In this document: positions 16,362 to 24,261 of the stretch, piece by piece
Position numbering within the stretch: the first letter of the stretch is position 1
How the letters are laid out: each line of letters starts with the position of its first letter
NCBI RefSeq assembly: GCF_900167955.1
Contig: NZ_FUYK01000001.1
Location: forward strand, 130,782-164,480
Origin: Candidatus Nitrosotalea bavarica
GTDB lineage: Archaea; Thermoproteota; Nitrososphaeria; Nitrososphaerales; Nitrosopumilaceae
Length of the DNA: 33,699 bases
Reading direction: 5' to 3'
Notes under the pieces: model-generated
Told to the model about the DNA's origin: nothing
The model's database searches: none
Seen by the model: only the letters and a program-made list of their open reading frames with translations
Translations under genes and position numbers: made by a program

Positions 16362-16376
16362 AGTAACATTGTTACT
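16362..16376. promoter_or_regulatory. inverted repeat upstream of the PepSY-like gene (operator candidate)
   Basis: AGTAAC-ATT-GTTACT, a 6-3-6 dyad, ends 19 bases before the TATA-like box at 16395-16402. That is a suitable place for a transcription factor to act. Confidence 0.35.
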
Positions 16377-16394
16377 GAACAATGTGTCACAATT

Positions 16395-16402
16395 CTTTAT
16401 AT
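16395..16402 (+). promoter_or_regulatory. TATA box of the PepSY-like gene
   Basis: CTTTATAT is centred 26 bases before ATG 16424 and lies inside the longer open frame starting at 16382, so it selects 16424 as the start. Confidence 0.5.
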
Positions 16403-16423
16403 CGAGTTTCCAGTAATTACGGC

Positions 16424-16924
16424 ATGAATACACAAAACCTAGCAGCACACAAAAAGATGCTTGCTATCATAATTGGTGTGGCAATATTTGCCACAGCAGG
16501 AATGGGCGCAGCGTCAGCACAAGTGTCTACAGGCACAACAAGTACAGCACCAAAAATCCAGGGTTCAATAAATATTGAACAGCTACTTATGTCAAAAGTG
16601 ACAGTAGACTTTTCTACTGCAGCAACCACTGCGGCAGGAGCAGTTACCAATGGCAAAGTAATTGGTGGAAGCTTGAAACCAATGCAAGGTTCTCTTGTAT
16701 ACTCCTTCAAAGTAATTGACAATAACAACATGGCATACTCCGTGATTGTCGATCCTTCAAGTGGAACAGTGCTTTACACCTCACCAGGCCACGCATTTCA
16801 TATGGGTGGATTTGGTGCAGGTCAAGCAGGAGGAATGAAGGGTGGTTTCAAACATGGTGGACAAGGATGGAATAAACAAGCTCCATCTGCCAGCACAGCG
16901 CCATCAGCAACTGGATCCCAATAG
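16424..16924 (+). CDS. exported PepSY-like protein with a Gly/His-rich tail
   Basis: 166 residues from ATG 16424. A signal peptide follows a basic start (NTQNLAAHKKMLAIIIGVAIFATAG) and ends ASAQ. The mature part has one PepSY-like beta-alpha unit: GAVTNGKVIGGSLKPMQGSLVYSFKVID, then AYSVIVDPSSGTVLYTSPG. The tail is rich in Gly, His, Gln and Ser (FHMGGFGAGQAGGMKGGFKHGGQGW), which could bind metal or polysaccharide. Small exported proteins of this build are common in Nitrososphaerota; PepSY modules are thought to inhibit or regulate extracytoplasmic proteases. A longer start at 16382 is rejected because the TATA box lies inside it. A GNRA-loop hairpin and T-run follow the stop. Confidence 0.7.
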   Translation: MNTQNLAAHKKMLAIIIGVAIFATAGMGAASAQVSTGTTSTAPKIQGSINIEQLLMSKVTVDFSTAATTAAGAVTNGKVIGGSLKPMQGSLVYSFKVIDNNNMAYSVIVDPSSGTVLYTSPGHAFHMGGFGAGQAGGMKGGFKHGGQGWNKQAPSASTAPSATGSQ

Positions 16925-16946
16925 TTTCGCAAGAAACTTTTTTTTC
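16923..16946 (+). terminator. intrinsic-type terminator with GNRA tetraloop
   Basis: AGTTTC-GCAA-GAAACT (16923-16938) forms a 6-bp stem capped by a GCAA tetraloop and begins in the PepSY stop codon. It is followed directly by a long T-rich tract, the archaeal termination signal. Confidence 0.6.
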
Positions 16947-16970
16947 TTTTTTATTTTTTAACTAGTTCTA

Positions 16971-16997
16971 TAAGACTAGATATAAAACTCGTTTTTC
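16971..16997. repeat. copy 1 of a short intergenic repeat
   Basis: TAAGACTAGATATAAAACTC followed by GTTTTTC. A near copy lies at 17593-17618. Both follow a gene end within a T-rich 3' region. Confidence 0.35.
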
Positions 16998-17115
16998 TTT
17001 TTTGCTAGTGATATTTCTAAAATAATCATATAGTAAATAATTCACTTCATATCTTATGTTGTTCTAATGATTCTATTGTCAATCTGTTTATGAGATTATG
17101 AAGTACAATAATGTC

Positions 17116-17562
17116 ATGAGTAAAACAGAGATGTTAAGCGAGAAGACAGGCAAGCCAGAGACCCGAGAAATCTATGCAGTATACAGACAAAATATTACCC
17201 GTTACTTTGAAGAAATCGAGAAAAATGTAACGCAATGCATGGACGCTATTTCTCAACTGCAGCAGGAGTTTATCTTGGTATGCAAGAATACAATAGATAA
17301 TACAATGGCATTCCAGCAAGAAATGGTAACAAAGAGTGGATTAGGATCAAATCTTCCCCAGTCTTATCTAAAATCAATCAACGATGCAACAGATGAGTTT
17401 GTAAAAACCAATTCTCTGCAGAACAAGGCGCTAATAACTGCAATAGATGCAACAAGACAGAACATGAAGACATTTCATGACAACTTGAAGGCATTTACAA
17501 CTATGGACACAAGCATAATCCAGTCATGGTTTTCATCTTGGAAGCCGGTACGAAATCCATAG
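17116..17562 (+). CDS. coiled-coil protein (phasin-like layout)
   Basis: About 148 residues, almost entirely amphipathic helix: YAVYRQNITRYFEEIEKNV, MDAISQLQQEFILVCKN, YLKSINDATDEFVKTN, KALITAIDATRQNMKTFHDNL, ending SWFSSWKP. There is no signal peptide or metal site. The layout resembles phasins, the granule-coating proteins of polyhydroxyalkanoate-storing cells, but this is structural similarity only. Frame start 17098 (ATG) is possible. ATG 17116 is preferred because GTTTATGA (17086-17093) is a TATA-like box about 26 bases before it. The gene stands alone between two T-rich regions that carry copies of the short repeat. Confidence 0.6.
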   Translation: MSKTEMLSEKTGKPETREIYAVYRQNITRYFEEIEKNVTQCMDAISQLQQEFILVCKNTIDNTMAFQQEMVTKSGLGSNLPQSYLKSINDATDEFVKTNSLQNKALITAIDATRQNMKTFHDNLKAFTTMDTSIIQSWFSSWKPVRNP

Positions 17563-17592
17563 ATTTTCCTTTTCTTTTTAATTCAAATATTG

Positions 17593-17618
17593 TAAGACTC
17601 GCTACAAAACTCTTTTTC
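17593..17618. repeat. copy 2 of a short intergenic repeat
   Basis: TAAGACTCGCTACAAAACTC followed by TTTTTC; matches copy 1 (16971-16997) at about 22 of 27 positions. It lies 30 bases after the coiled-coil gene. Confidence 0.35.
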
Positions 17619-17653
17619 CTAATTTTTTATTTTTTTACATATAAAGCAAATAC

Positions 17654-17773
17654 ATGGCTAGATCTCTTATAAAATATCCAATAATCAGGGTTCTGTACAA
17701 ATGGAGAGATATGGTTTCATCTATTTTTGTCAAGGTAAGAGTTAATTCTATTAGCGTATTGGAATTGTGTTAA
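17654..17773 (+). CDS. possible 39-residue basic peptide
   Basis: ATG at 17654 opens 39 codons ending in TAA (MARSLIKYPIIRVLYKWRDM... then VKVRVNSISVLELC). A T/A box lies about 24 bases upstream (TTTTTATTTTT). The peptide is basic and amphipathic. It overlaps the end of the convergent membrane-protein gene by 23 bases. The gap otherwise holds nothing, but chance cannot be excluded. Confidence 0.25.
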   Translation: MARSLIKYPIIRVLYKWRDMVSSIFVKVRVNSISVLELC

Positions 17774-18155
17774 ATTTTTCTTTAACTAAAACCATTTTTC
17801 CATCTCTGATTTTTATTAATCCATCATCATTTTCAGAAGCATGAGGTATGAGAAATGCCATACCTTCCTCCAATGCTAGACTTTTTTCGTAAAGATTTGA
17901 TCCATTTTCAAAAAGTGGAACGTCTCTAAATGTAACATTACATCTTGCCATAGATTTACTAGGTGAATGAAGTAATATTGACCATGACCCATCTCCGTAT
18001 CTAGTTCTTTGAAATTTACCAAAAATAGGAGTTCGATTTTTTCTATCTCGCATAGTCTTGTCAATATAGTATATTCCACCAATACCTATGGATATTATTA
18101 GAACGATTACTGAAAGGACTGCTAAAGAATCATGAAAATCAATCATATTTTCCAA
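17751..18155 (-). CDS. membrane-anchored hypothetical protein
   Basis: 134 residues. One N-terminal transmembrane helix (LAVLSVIVLIISIGIGGIYYI, about 11-31) is followed by a basic stop (DKTMRDRKNR) and a beta-rich domain of about 95 residues: FGKFQRTRYGDGSWSILLHSPSKS, CNVTFRDVPLF, GMAFLIPHASENDDG. The short N-terminus before the helix and the positive charges after it suggest the beta domain is cytoplasmic. Start ATG 18155. I recognise no family. Confidence 0.6.
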   Translation of the reverse strand: MENMIDFHDSLAVLSVIVLIISIGIGGIYYIDKTMRDRKNRTPIFGKFQRTRYGDGSWSILLHSPSKSMARCNVTFRDVPLFENGSNLYEKSLALEEGMAFLIPHASENDDGLIKIRDGKMVLVKEKFNTIPIR

Positions 18156-18261
18156 CTTGTTTGACTTGCATTTTTGAATTAGGACTATTCATGGACATTT
18201 AATTACGCAGAACTTGCTTTTATTTTTTATTTAAATAATAATTCCATCTTGGAAATATCAG

Positions 18262-19260
18262 TTGAAAGCAGTAGTAATTAGGAAACATGGTGGACCTGAG
18301 GTCTTGTCATATGAAAAAATACCAGATCCGGTACCTGAAAAAGGAGATGTCCTAGTCAAGGTAAATTATTGTGCAGTAAACCACTTGGATATTTGGGTAA
18401 GAAACGGGATTATAGGTAAAAAAGTATCATTTCCACATATTTTAGGTTGCGATATCAGTGGCACCTTGGTAGAAGGATTTTCAGGTTTCAAAAAAGGTGA
18501 CAAGGTAGTTGTATATCCTGCTTTTGACAGCAATGCACTACGAGTATCTTTTGGAATCATAGGCGGATTTGGGAAATATAGTGGAGGCTATGCTGAATTA
18601 ATTTCAGTTCCAAAAAGAAATATAATAAAAAAACCAGATTGGTTATCTGATAAGGAGGCTGCTTCAATCAATGTCTCTTATCTTACAGCTTGGAACATGT
18701 TAGAAAGATCAAGATGTAAAAAAGGTGATACAATTCTAATCTGGGGAGCAAACAGTGGAGTAGGCTCTGCAGCTATATTGCTTGCAAAAGCCAAAGGATT
18801 GCAAGTCATAACAATTGCATCAGATAAGAACAAAATAAAATTTGCAAAAAAACTAGGTTCAGATTTTGTAATAGATCGAAGTACTCAGGATATAACATTA
18901 CAAGTTTTAAAGATTACAAATCAAGTTGGAGTAGATGCAGTAATTGATCATGTTGGTGCAAAGACTTGGCCTGTAAGCCTTGAAGTTCTCAAAGTAAAAG
19001 GCAGAATGATTGTATGTGGTACCACAACAGGAGGGGAAGCTACAGTAAACATTAGAGCTTTTTACAGTAAAGAGGCTCAAATAATTGGTGCATATCTTGG
19101 TTCAAAGTCACAATTGATATCACTACACAAATTTATGAAATTAAAAAAGATCAAACCTGCAATTGATTGTGTTTTCAAACTAAAAGATGCTAAAATTGCA
19201 CATCAAAAGATGGAAAAAAGTAACCAGTTTGGAAAGATTTTGTTGCAAGTATCTAACTGA
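18262..19260 (+). CDS. zinc-independent MDR oxidoreductase (quinone-oxidoreductase-like)
   Basis: 332 residues of the medium-chain dehydrogenase/reductase superfamily. The catalytic half has KAVVIRKHGGPEVLSYE, NHLDIWVRNG in place of the C-HxD zinc motif, and GCDISGTLVEGFSGFKKGDKV. The structural zinc Cys cluster is absent. The nucleotide-binding half has the Rossmann motif WGANSGVGSAAILLAKAKG and VDAVIDHVGAKTW. This is the quinone-oxidoreductase/enoyl reductase branch, which reduces alpha,beta-unsaturated carbonyls or acyl-CoAs with NAD(P)H. Start is TTG 18262 with ATTTAAATAAT (18230-18240) 26 bases upstream. The stop overlaps the convergent 77-residue gene by 8 bases. The substrate cannot be read from sequence. 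Confidence 0.85.
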   Translation: MKAVVIRKHGGPEVLSYEKIPDPVPEKGDVLVKVNYCAVNHLDIWVRNGIIGKKVSFPHILGCDISGTLVEGFSGFKKGDKVVVYPAFDSNALRVSFGIIGGFGKYSGGYAELISVPKRNIIKKPDWLSDKEAASINVSYLTAWNMLERSRCKKGDTILIWGANSGVGSAAILLAKAKGLQVITIASDKNKIKFAKKLGSDFVIDRSTQDITLQVLKITNQVGVDAVIDHVGAKTWPVSLEVLKVKGRMIVCGTTTGGEATVNIRAFYSKEAQIIGAYLGSKSQLISLHKFMKLKKIKPAIDCVFKLKDAKIAHQKMEKSNQFGKILLQVSN

Positions 19261-19486
19261 CAAATTGTCTACAATCACAGTCTAGTACAAGACAAGTCTC
19301 GCTGTGTCTTATATGATCATACATGCCATGACCACAACTAACATTCTTACACGTATACCTGCTTTTTTCTCTCTCAACAACCTTGCGTGCAATCTCATTT
19401 GCCTGCTCTTTTGAATATCCCTTTTTATCAATATAATAATGAACTACTCTGTTGTAGAGTTCGTTGGGATCAAATGTATGACTCAA
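19253..19486 (-). CDS. small cysteine/histidine metal-binding protein
   Basis: 77 residues. A helical N-terminal part (NELYNRVVHYYIDKKGYSKEQANEIARKVVEREK) is followed by a compact Cys/His domain: YTCKNVSCGHGMYDH, then ETCLVLDCDCRQF. Six Cys and several His suggest one or two zinc ions. The CGHG.YDH...C.C..F arrangement recurs in small archaeal proteins; no function is known to me. Start ATG 19486. It could form a two-gene minus-strand unit with nothing upstream, as the next minus gene is downstream. Confidence 0.65.
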   Translation of the reverse strand: MSHTFDPNELYNRVVHYYIDKKGYSKEQANEIARKVVEREKSRYTCKNVSCGHGMYDHIRHSETCLVLDCDCRQFVS

Positions 19487-19532
19487 GGCTGATAGAAAAT
19501 AATGGTTCTCAAACTATTAGTTCTTGCTTTTT

Positions 19533-21815
19533 TTAGTTGGCCTGAGCTTCTCTTTCACGTAAAATATTCAAAGCAGAGCCTGCCTTGAACCACTTTATCT
19601 GGAAATCATTGTACGAGTGCTTTAGTAAAATCTCATCTTTTATTCCAGCCTTGTGGTATAAAATACATTTAATATTTTTTCCTGGCTGCATCTGGGATAA
19701 ATCTAGGATGCTAATTTTATCAGTCTCTTGTACCTTGTCATAATCTGCAGGATTTACAAAAGTAAGTGCTAGTACTCCTTGTTTTTTTAGATTGGTTTCA
19801 TGTATACGAGCAAAACTTCTTGCAACTACCGCACCGCATCCAAGATATCTTGGAGACATGGCAGCGTGTTCCCTGCTACTGCCTTCACCATAATTATTAT
19901 CACCTATAACAATCCATTTGAGTCCCTTGTCTTTGTACTGTCTTGCTATAACTGGAAATGATTCTGTATTTCCATTTAGTTCGTTCTTTCCTTTACCAAC
20001 TTCTCCAGTAAATGCATTAACTGCACCAAGAAATACATTATCACTTATTTTATCTATATGACCACGCAGTGACAGCCATGCACCTGCTGGAGATATGTGA
20101 TCTGTTGTACACTTGCCTTTAGCTTTTAGTAATAGTGGCAATTCAACAAAATCTTTACCGTCCCATTTCAAAAATGGTTCTAGTTTTTGCAATCTCCCAC
20201 TTGTAGGATTAATCACAACTGTAATCTCGTCTGGATTTGCTGCAGGTGGAACGTAAATGTCTCCTATATTTGAAAATCCCTTGGATGGAACTTCTGGTGC
20301 CTTTTTCGGAGGCTCTAGTTTGAACTCTTTTCCATCAGATCCCTTTAGAGTATCTTTAAGCGGATTAAATGATAATCTCCCACCAAGTGCAAGTGCGACA
20401 ATTAGTTCAGGACTACCCATGAAGGCCATCGTCTCTCTGCTACCATCATTTCGTCCAGGGAAATTTCGATTAAATGAAGTGATTATAGTATTTGGCTCAC
20501 CGGGTTTCATCTCAGGTCTATTCCATTGTCCTATGCATGGGCCGCATGCGTTTGCAAGAACAGTTGCTCCAATATCATTTAGAGTCTTCATCTGCCCATC
20601 GCGCTCAATTGTTGCACGAATTTGTTCTGAACCTGGAGTTACTAGAAGAGGAATTTTTATACTAATTCCATGAGACTTTGCCTGTTCTGCAACAGATGCA
20701 GCTCTTGTCATATCTTCATAAGAAGAATTGGTGCAACTTCCAATAAGAGCTACAGATACAGTATCAAGATAATTATTTTTCTTGACATCATCTGCAAGCT
20801 GAGATATGGGTCTTGCAAGGTCTGGAGTATGTGGACCTGCAATATATGGCTCTAATGTAGATAGATCAATTTCTATTACTTTATCAAAATATTTTTCTGG
20901 ATTTTGTTCAACTTCAGGATCTGCAACAAGAATTTCTCTATGCTTGTTTGCAAGTTGTGCAATTTCTCCACGATTAGTTGATTTGAGATAAACTTCCATT
21001 TTATCATCATATGGAAATACAGAACATGTTGCGCCAATCTCTGCACCCATGTTGGTTATGGTCGCTTTACCAGTACAGCTAATTGATTTTGTTCCAGGTC
21101 CAAAATATTCAACTATAGCATTTGTTCCACCTGATACGGTAAGCTTCATTGCTACATACAGTATGACATCTTTTGGTGCAACCCAGCCATTAAGTTCACC
21201 TTTGAGATGTATACCAATTCTTTTTGGATATAGAAGTTCCCAAGGAAATCCTGCCATTACCTCAGTTGCATCAAGTCCGCCCACACCAACAGCAAGCATA
21301 CCTAGACCCCCTGCGTTTGGCGTATGAGAGTCAGTTCCAATCATCAATCCTCCTGGAAAAGCATAATTTTCTAGTACAACCTGATGAATAATTCCTGCAC
21401 CTGGTTTCCAAAATCCAATTCCGTATTTTCTACAAGACGATTCAAGAAACTTGTAGACTTCGCTGTTCTCATCTAGTGCAACTTTGATATCGACATCTCC
21501 GCTAACTTTAGCACGAATGAGATGATCACAGTGTACAGTTGTTGGAAGTATACTTCGCTTAAGACCAGACTGCATGAATTGTAAAATAACCATCTGTCCC
21601 GTTACATCTTGTAATGCAACTCTGTCAGGTTGAAGAAATGAGTAGCTCTTACCAGGATCTAGATCCTTTGCGCTTTGTATATCATCAAGATGGCCAACTA
21701 GAATTTTTTCAGTCAGAGTAAGCGGTCTGTTGACAAGTTTTCTATATTTTGCAATATTTTCTTCAATTTTGGTGTAAACCTTTGAAACTAGATCAGGAGT
21801 TGTTTCTATTTGCAT
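19533..21815 (-). CDS. acn: aconitate hydratase (aconitase)
   Basis: 760 residues, the mitochondrial-type aconitase length. It interconverts citrate and isocitrate using a [4Fe-4S] cluster. The cluster Cys are in IGSCTNSSYEDM and ANACGPCIGQW. Substrate-binding motifs include TVHCDHLI, IGTDSHTPNAGGLG, SFNRNFPGRNDG and, in the swivel domain, GDNNYGEGSSREHAAMSPR. The domain order (1-3, linker with PSKGFSNIGDIY, domain 4) is normal and intact. Start ATG 21815. The enzyme feeds the oxidative/biosynthetic TCA arm that supplies 2-oxoglutarate. A TATA-like TATTAAATCC lies about 28 bases upstream on the minus strand. It is a single-gene unit. Confidence 0.96.
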   Translation of the reverse strand: MQIETTPDLVSKVYTKIEENIAKYRKLVNRPLTLTEKILVGHLDDIQSAKDLDPGKSYSFLQPDRVALQDVTGQMVILQFMQSGLKRSILPTTVHCDHLIRAKVSGDVDIKVALDENSEVYKFLESSCRKYGIGFWKPGAGIIHQVVLENYAFPGGLMIGTDSHTPNAGGLGMLAVGVGGLDATEVMAGFPWELLYPKRIGIHLKGELNGWVAPKDVILYVAMKLTVSGGTNAIVEYFGPGTKSISCTGKATITNMGAEIGATCSVFPYDDKMEVYLKSTNRGEIAQLANKHREILVADPEVEQNPEKYFDKVIEIDLSTLEPYIAGPHTPDLARPISQLADDVKKNNYLDTVSVALIGSCTNSSYEDMTRAASVAEQAKSHGISIKIPLLVTPGSEQIRATIERDGQMKTLNDIGATVLANACGPCIGQWNRPEMKPGEPNTIITSFNRNFPGRNDGSRETMAFMGSPELIVALALGGRLSFNPLKDTLKGSDGKEFKLEPPKKAPEVPSKGFSNIGDIYVPPAANPDEITVVINPTSGRLQKLEPFLKWDGKDFVELPLLLKAKGKCTTDHISPAGAWLSLRGHIDKISDNVFLGAVNAFTGEVGKGKNELNGNTESFPVIARQYKDKGLKWIVIGDNNYGEGSSREHAAMSPRYLGCGAVVARSFARIHETNLKKQGVLALTFVNPADYDKVQETDKISILDLSQMQPGKNIKCILYHKAGIKDEILLKHSYNDFQIKWFKAGSALNILREREAQAN

Positions 21816-21886
21816 TACTAATCCAGTATAATACGTATCTGGATTTAATATAATCGGTATTTTCTGTTATAGAATCTAAAAAATCC

Positions 21887-22504
21887 CTAATGCTTTGCTT
21901 TGATGAGATTTACAAAGTATTTGTGCAGTGACAAGTCACCTGTTAATTCAGGATGAAATGAAGTACCTAGGACGTTTCCTTGTTTTACTGCAATTATTTT
22001 TTCATTAAACTTTGACAAGATTTCTACATCTTTTCCTGTTTCTAGTATAGAAGGTGCTCTAATGAATACTCCTGGAAATTTTGAGATGCCAATTTTGTCA
22101 ATGGATATAACAGATTCAAATGAATCCTTTTGTCTTCCAAATGCATTTCTTTCTATTTTGACATCAAGAAAGTCTAACAATGGCTGGTCCATCTCTCCAA
22201 GTACTCTATCTTTTGCCTTTTTTGATAGCATAATCATTCCTGCACATATTCCAAAGACAGGCATTCCGCTTGCAATTTTTTCTTTAATTTTTTTTAGTGA
22301 ACCATTTACCATCGATAAAGTGCCAATTACTGTGCTTTCTCCGCCTGGGATAATCAATCCATCAATGTCTGAGATCTGCTCAGGGGTCTTGACCTCACTT
22401 ACTATACCCTCAAGGCCAAGTTCTTCTAGTGCCATCTTTGTTGCCATGATATTTTCTGCAACATCTCCCTGAACTGCCAATACACCTATACTAATTCCGC
22501 TCAT
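21887..22504 (-). CDS. pdxT: pyridoxal 5'-phosphate synthase glutaminase subunit
   Basis: 205 residues of the class I glutamine amidotransferase fold. It releases ammonia from glutamine and channels it to PdxS for PLP synthesis. Seen: [12 protein letters not shown] at the N-terminus, PGGEST, nucleophile region GICAGMIML (Cys near residue 79-80), and the C-terminal SFHPELTGD with the catalytic His-Glu pair. The length is normal. The ATG overlaps the pdxS stop (ATGA, 22501-22504), so the subunits are translationally coupled. Confidence 0.96.
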   Translation of the reverse strand: MSGISIGVLAVQGDVAENIMATKMALEELGLEGIVSEVKTPEQISDIDGLIIPGGESTVIGTLSMVNGSLKKIKEKIASGMPVFGICAGMIMLSKKAKDRVLGEMDQPLLDFLDVKIERNAFGRQKDSFESVISIDKIGISKFPGVFIRAPSILETGKDVEILSKFNEKIIAVKQGNVLGTSFHPELTGDLSLHKYFVNLIKAKH

Positions 22505-23469
22505 GCCGTGCTACCACGTTCTTGCATTCGAAGATCAAGATTCTTTGTATCTAGTCCCAACATTGATTGTCTCTCATCAATCATTTTTTGTGCTTCCTTT
22601 ACCTTGTCTGGATCTTCCCAAAATGTTGTTGCAAGTACAATAGCTTGAGCCCTCTCTTTTGCGTCATCTGCCTTGAATATACCAGAACCTACAAAGACTC
22701 CGTCACATCCAAGTGTCATCAAATATGCCGCATCAGCAGGAGTTGAAATTCCACCAGCTGCAAAATTTACAACAGGCAATCTGCCTAAACTTGCAGTCTC
22801 TTCTAAAATAGAATATGAAACTTTGAGTTCTCTTGCAACACTTATCAAGTCTTGCTCATCTCCTGCATCATAAATTGATTTTATGCGTCGTAGTTCTGTG
22901 TTGACATTTTTAATATGAATTACAGCTTCTGCTACATTTCCAGTACCAGGCTCTCCTTTTGTTCTAATCATTGCTGCACCTTCTTCTATTCTTCTTAATG
23001 CTTCACCGAGATTTCTTGCACCATTTACAAATGGTGTTGTAAAATCCCATTTCCATATGTGATGATTTTCATCAGCAGGAGTTAGAACTTCAGATTCGTC
23101 AATCATGTCAACATTTGTTTCTTGTAAAACCATTGCTTCGTACACATGACCTATTCTGCATTTTGCCATAACAGGAATTGTTACCGAGTCCATAATTTCT
23201 TGAATAATTCTAATACTTGCAGTTCTTGCAACACCGCCAGCTTTTCTAACATCTGATGGAAGTTTATCTAAAACCATTACTGCAACTGCACCTGCTTCTT
23301 CTGCAATCTGAGCTTGTTCTACAGTTGTAACATCCATCACAACTCCATTTTTTAGCATGTGAGCAAAACCACGTTTTAGAGTAGAAGTACCTCGTGTAGT
23401 TCCAAACGAGCCAACATTTTCCCTAACTACTCCCTTTGTGTTACCAATATCACCAGAAAGAGGAATCAT
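22501..23469 (-). CDS. pdxS: pyridoxal 5'-phosphate synthase lyase subunit
   Basis: 322 residues. PdxS builds PLP from ribose 5-phosphate, glyceraldehyde 3-phosphate and ammonia in a dodecameric barrel complex with PdxT. The active-site lysines are visible in [11 protein letters not shown] and [12 protein letters not shown], and phosphate binding in [12 protein letters not shown] and GVFVGSGIF. The N-terminus carries about 25 extra residues before [20 protein letters not shown], usual for archaeal forms. Start ATG 23469; a TATA-like AAAATAAATAG lies about 28 bases upstream on the minus strand. Confidence 0.97.
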   Translation of the reverse strand: MIPLSGDIGNTKGVVRENVGSFGTTRGTSTLKRGFAHMLKNGVVMDVTTVEQAQIAEEAGAVAVMVLDKLPSDVRKAGGVARTASIRIIQEIMDSVTIPVMAKCRIGHVYEAMVLQETNVDMIDESEVLTPADENHHIWKWDFTTPFVNGARNLGEALRRIEEGAAMIRTKGEPGTGNVAEAVIHIKNVNTELRRIKSIYDAGDEQDLISVARELKVSYSILEETASLGRLPVVNFAAGGISTPADAAYLMTLGCDGVFVGSGIFKADDAKERAQAIVLATTFWEDPDKVKEAQKMIDERQSMLGLDTKNLDLRMQERGSTA

Positions 23470-23494
23470 AAATTTTGATCGTGCATTAGGCTAT

Positions 23495-24004
23495 TTATTT
23501 TGTTATTTCTACAATTATACCGTCTAGACTGGTTTGAACTTGGCTAATTAGTGGAGGAATAAATTGGTCAGTTGAATTCTGGTCAGGCCATGATATATTG
23601 ACTGATTTACCGTCCAGAGTAACTTGCAGTCCATACTTGTCATATTCATTTAGATCACTTTTTACTGGAATGGATGTTTGTGGAATCTCCATAAATCCGG
23701 TCTCTTTAACAAGAGCAGTCATACGTGTAACCTCTTCTTTTGGTAATTGATATTTCACATCAGGCGCAGAATAGCCATCTTTTGTTAAACTATAACTTGT
23801 CTGACCATCATTAGAGATAGTCAAAACTTCGGTTGTTTCAGCACCAATGTTCTGTGTAAGACCAAATGAAATTTTTTTCATGTGTTGTTTGCTGTATTGT
23901 ATAGAGATAACATCATCAGCATTGACTGCAACATTTGTAATTTCAGGTCTAAGAAGTGTTGGAACTACAATGAAAAGTGCCGCCAAAACTGGAATTGCTC
24001 CCAA
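23495..24004 (-). CDS. membrane-anchored hypothetical protein, start uncertain
   Basis: 169 residues from TTG 24004. The N-terminus is a transmembrane helix (AIPVLAALFIVVPTLL), followed by an extracytoplasmic beta-rich domain with repeated TVEVLTISNDGQTSYSL-like strands and VTLDGKSVNISWPDQNST. The frame stays open for 26 further codons upstream (to 24082) and reads LHQIKEWKNLVRPIIIIL. This is a good cytoplasmic stretch with the hydrophobic helix continuing, but it contains no ATG, GTG or TTG. An ATT at 24044-24046 is a possible start, since TATAATGA lies about 28 bases before it. No family is recognised. Confidence 0.6.
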   Translation of the reverse strand: MGAIPVLAALFIVVPTLLRPEITNVAVNADDVISIQYSKQHMKKISFGLTQNIGAETTEVLTISNDGQTSYSLTKDGYSAPDVKYQLPKEEVTRMTALVKETGFMEIPQTSIPVKSDLNEYDKYGLQVTLDGKSVNISWPDQNSTDQFIPPLISQVQTSLDGIIVEITK

Positions 24005-24171
24005 TATTATGATAATTGGACGGACTAAATTTTTCCACTCCTTAATTTGGTGTAGTTCAACGCTTAAAGTATCATTATACCATCAATAAATCTTCAGAAA
24101 CTTGAGTAAATTAAAATTCAAGTGCATTTATGTTCATTACGTGGGGTCGTAGCCTAGCCTGGTATGGCGAC

Positions 24172-24198
24172 AGTTTAGATCACATTGATCACCGCTAA
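24172..24198 (+). other. tRNA-Trp intron 1 (27 bases, between positions 28 and 29)
   Basis: GGCG (24166-24169) pairs with CGCT (24193-24196) as the 4-bp central helix. The 3-base bulges are ACA (24170-24172, cut after C) and AAG (24197-24199, cut after the second A). An inner hairpin GATCA-CAT-TGATC (24178-24190) caps it. This is a complete bulge-helix-bulge at a non-canonical position in the anticodon stem. Confidence 0.75.
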
Positions 24199-24207
24199 GG
24201 GCTCCAG

Positions 24208-24261
24208 TGGTTTCACAAGCTTCACTGACGTTAGGATGATGTACAGTTTGGAGCTGTAGTG
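24208..24261 (+). other. tRNA-Trp intron 2 (54 bases, position 37/38)
   Basis: Outer helix is the anticodon stem ACGGG/CCCGT. Central pairing is CTCC (24202-24205) with GTAG (24256-24259), with one mismatch. The inner helix is GGTTTCA (24209-24215) with TGGAGCT (24249-24255), including G-U pairs. Bulges are AGT and TGA. The central helix is weaker than in intron 1, so the cut could shift by one base (G at both borders). Confidence 0.65.

Noticed and set aside
16382-16423. 14-residue extension of the PepSY-like protein
   Set aside because: It contains the TATA box (16395-16402) and would bury the signal peptide behind a polar stretch.
20257-20673. 138-codon plus-strand frame inside the aconitase gene
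   Set aside because: Antisense shadow of the conserved aconitase swivel and cluster-binding region.
24170-24182. Loop TTTAGAT suggesting a tRNA-Leu (TAG) with a long variable arm
   Set aside because: The D loop is of the short class I type, base 26 would be missing, and no central helix forms at the splice site.
24242-24258. Anticodon arm TACAG-TTTGGAG-CTGTA suggesting tRNA-Pro (TGG)
   Set aside because: Position 37 would be A, not the G expected in tRNA-Pro, the variable loop would be 14 bases, and no splice motif supports it. The Trp model fits all arms.
24208-24261. C/D-box guide RNA within intron 2 of tRNA-Trp (CTGA at 24225-24228, ATGATGT at 24236-24242)
   Set aside because: The boxes are in D-then-C order, the C box is imperfect, and the adjoining guide does not match the tRNA itself.
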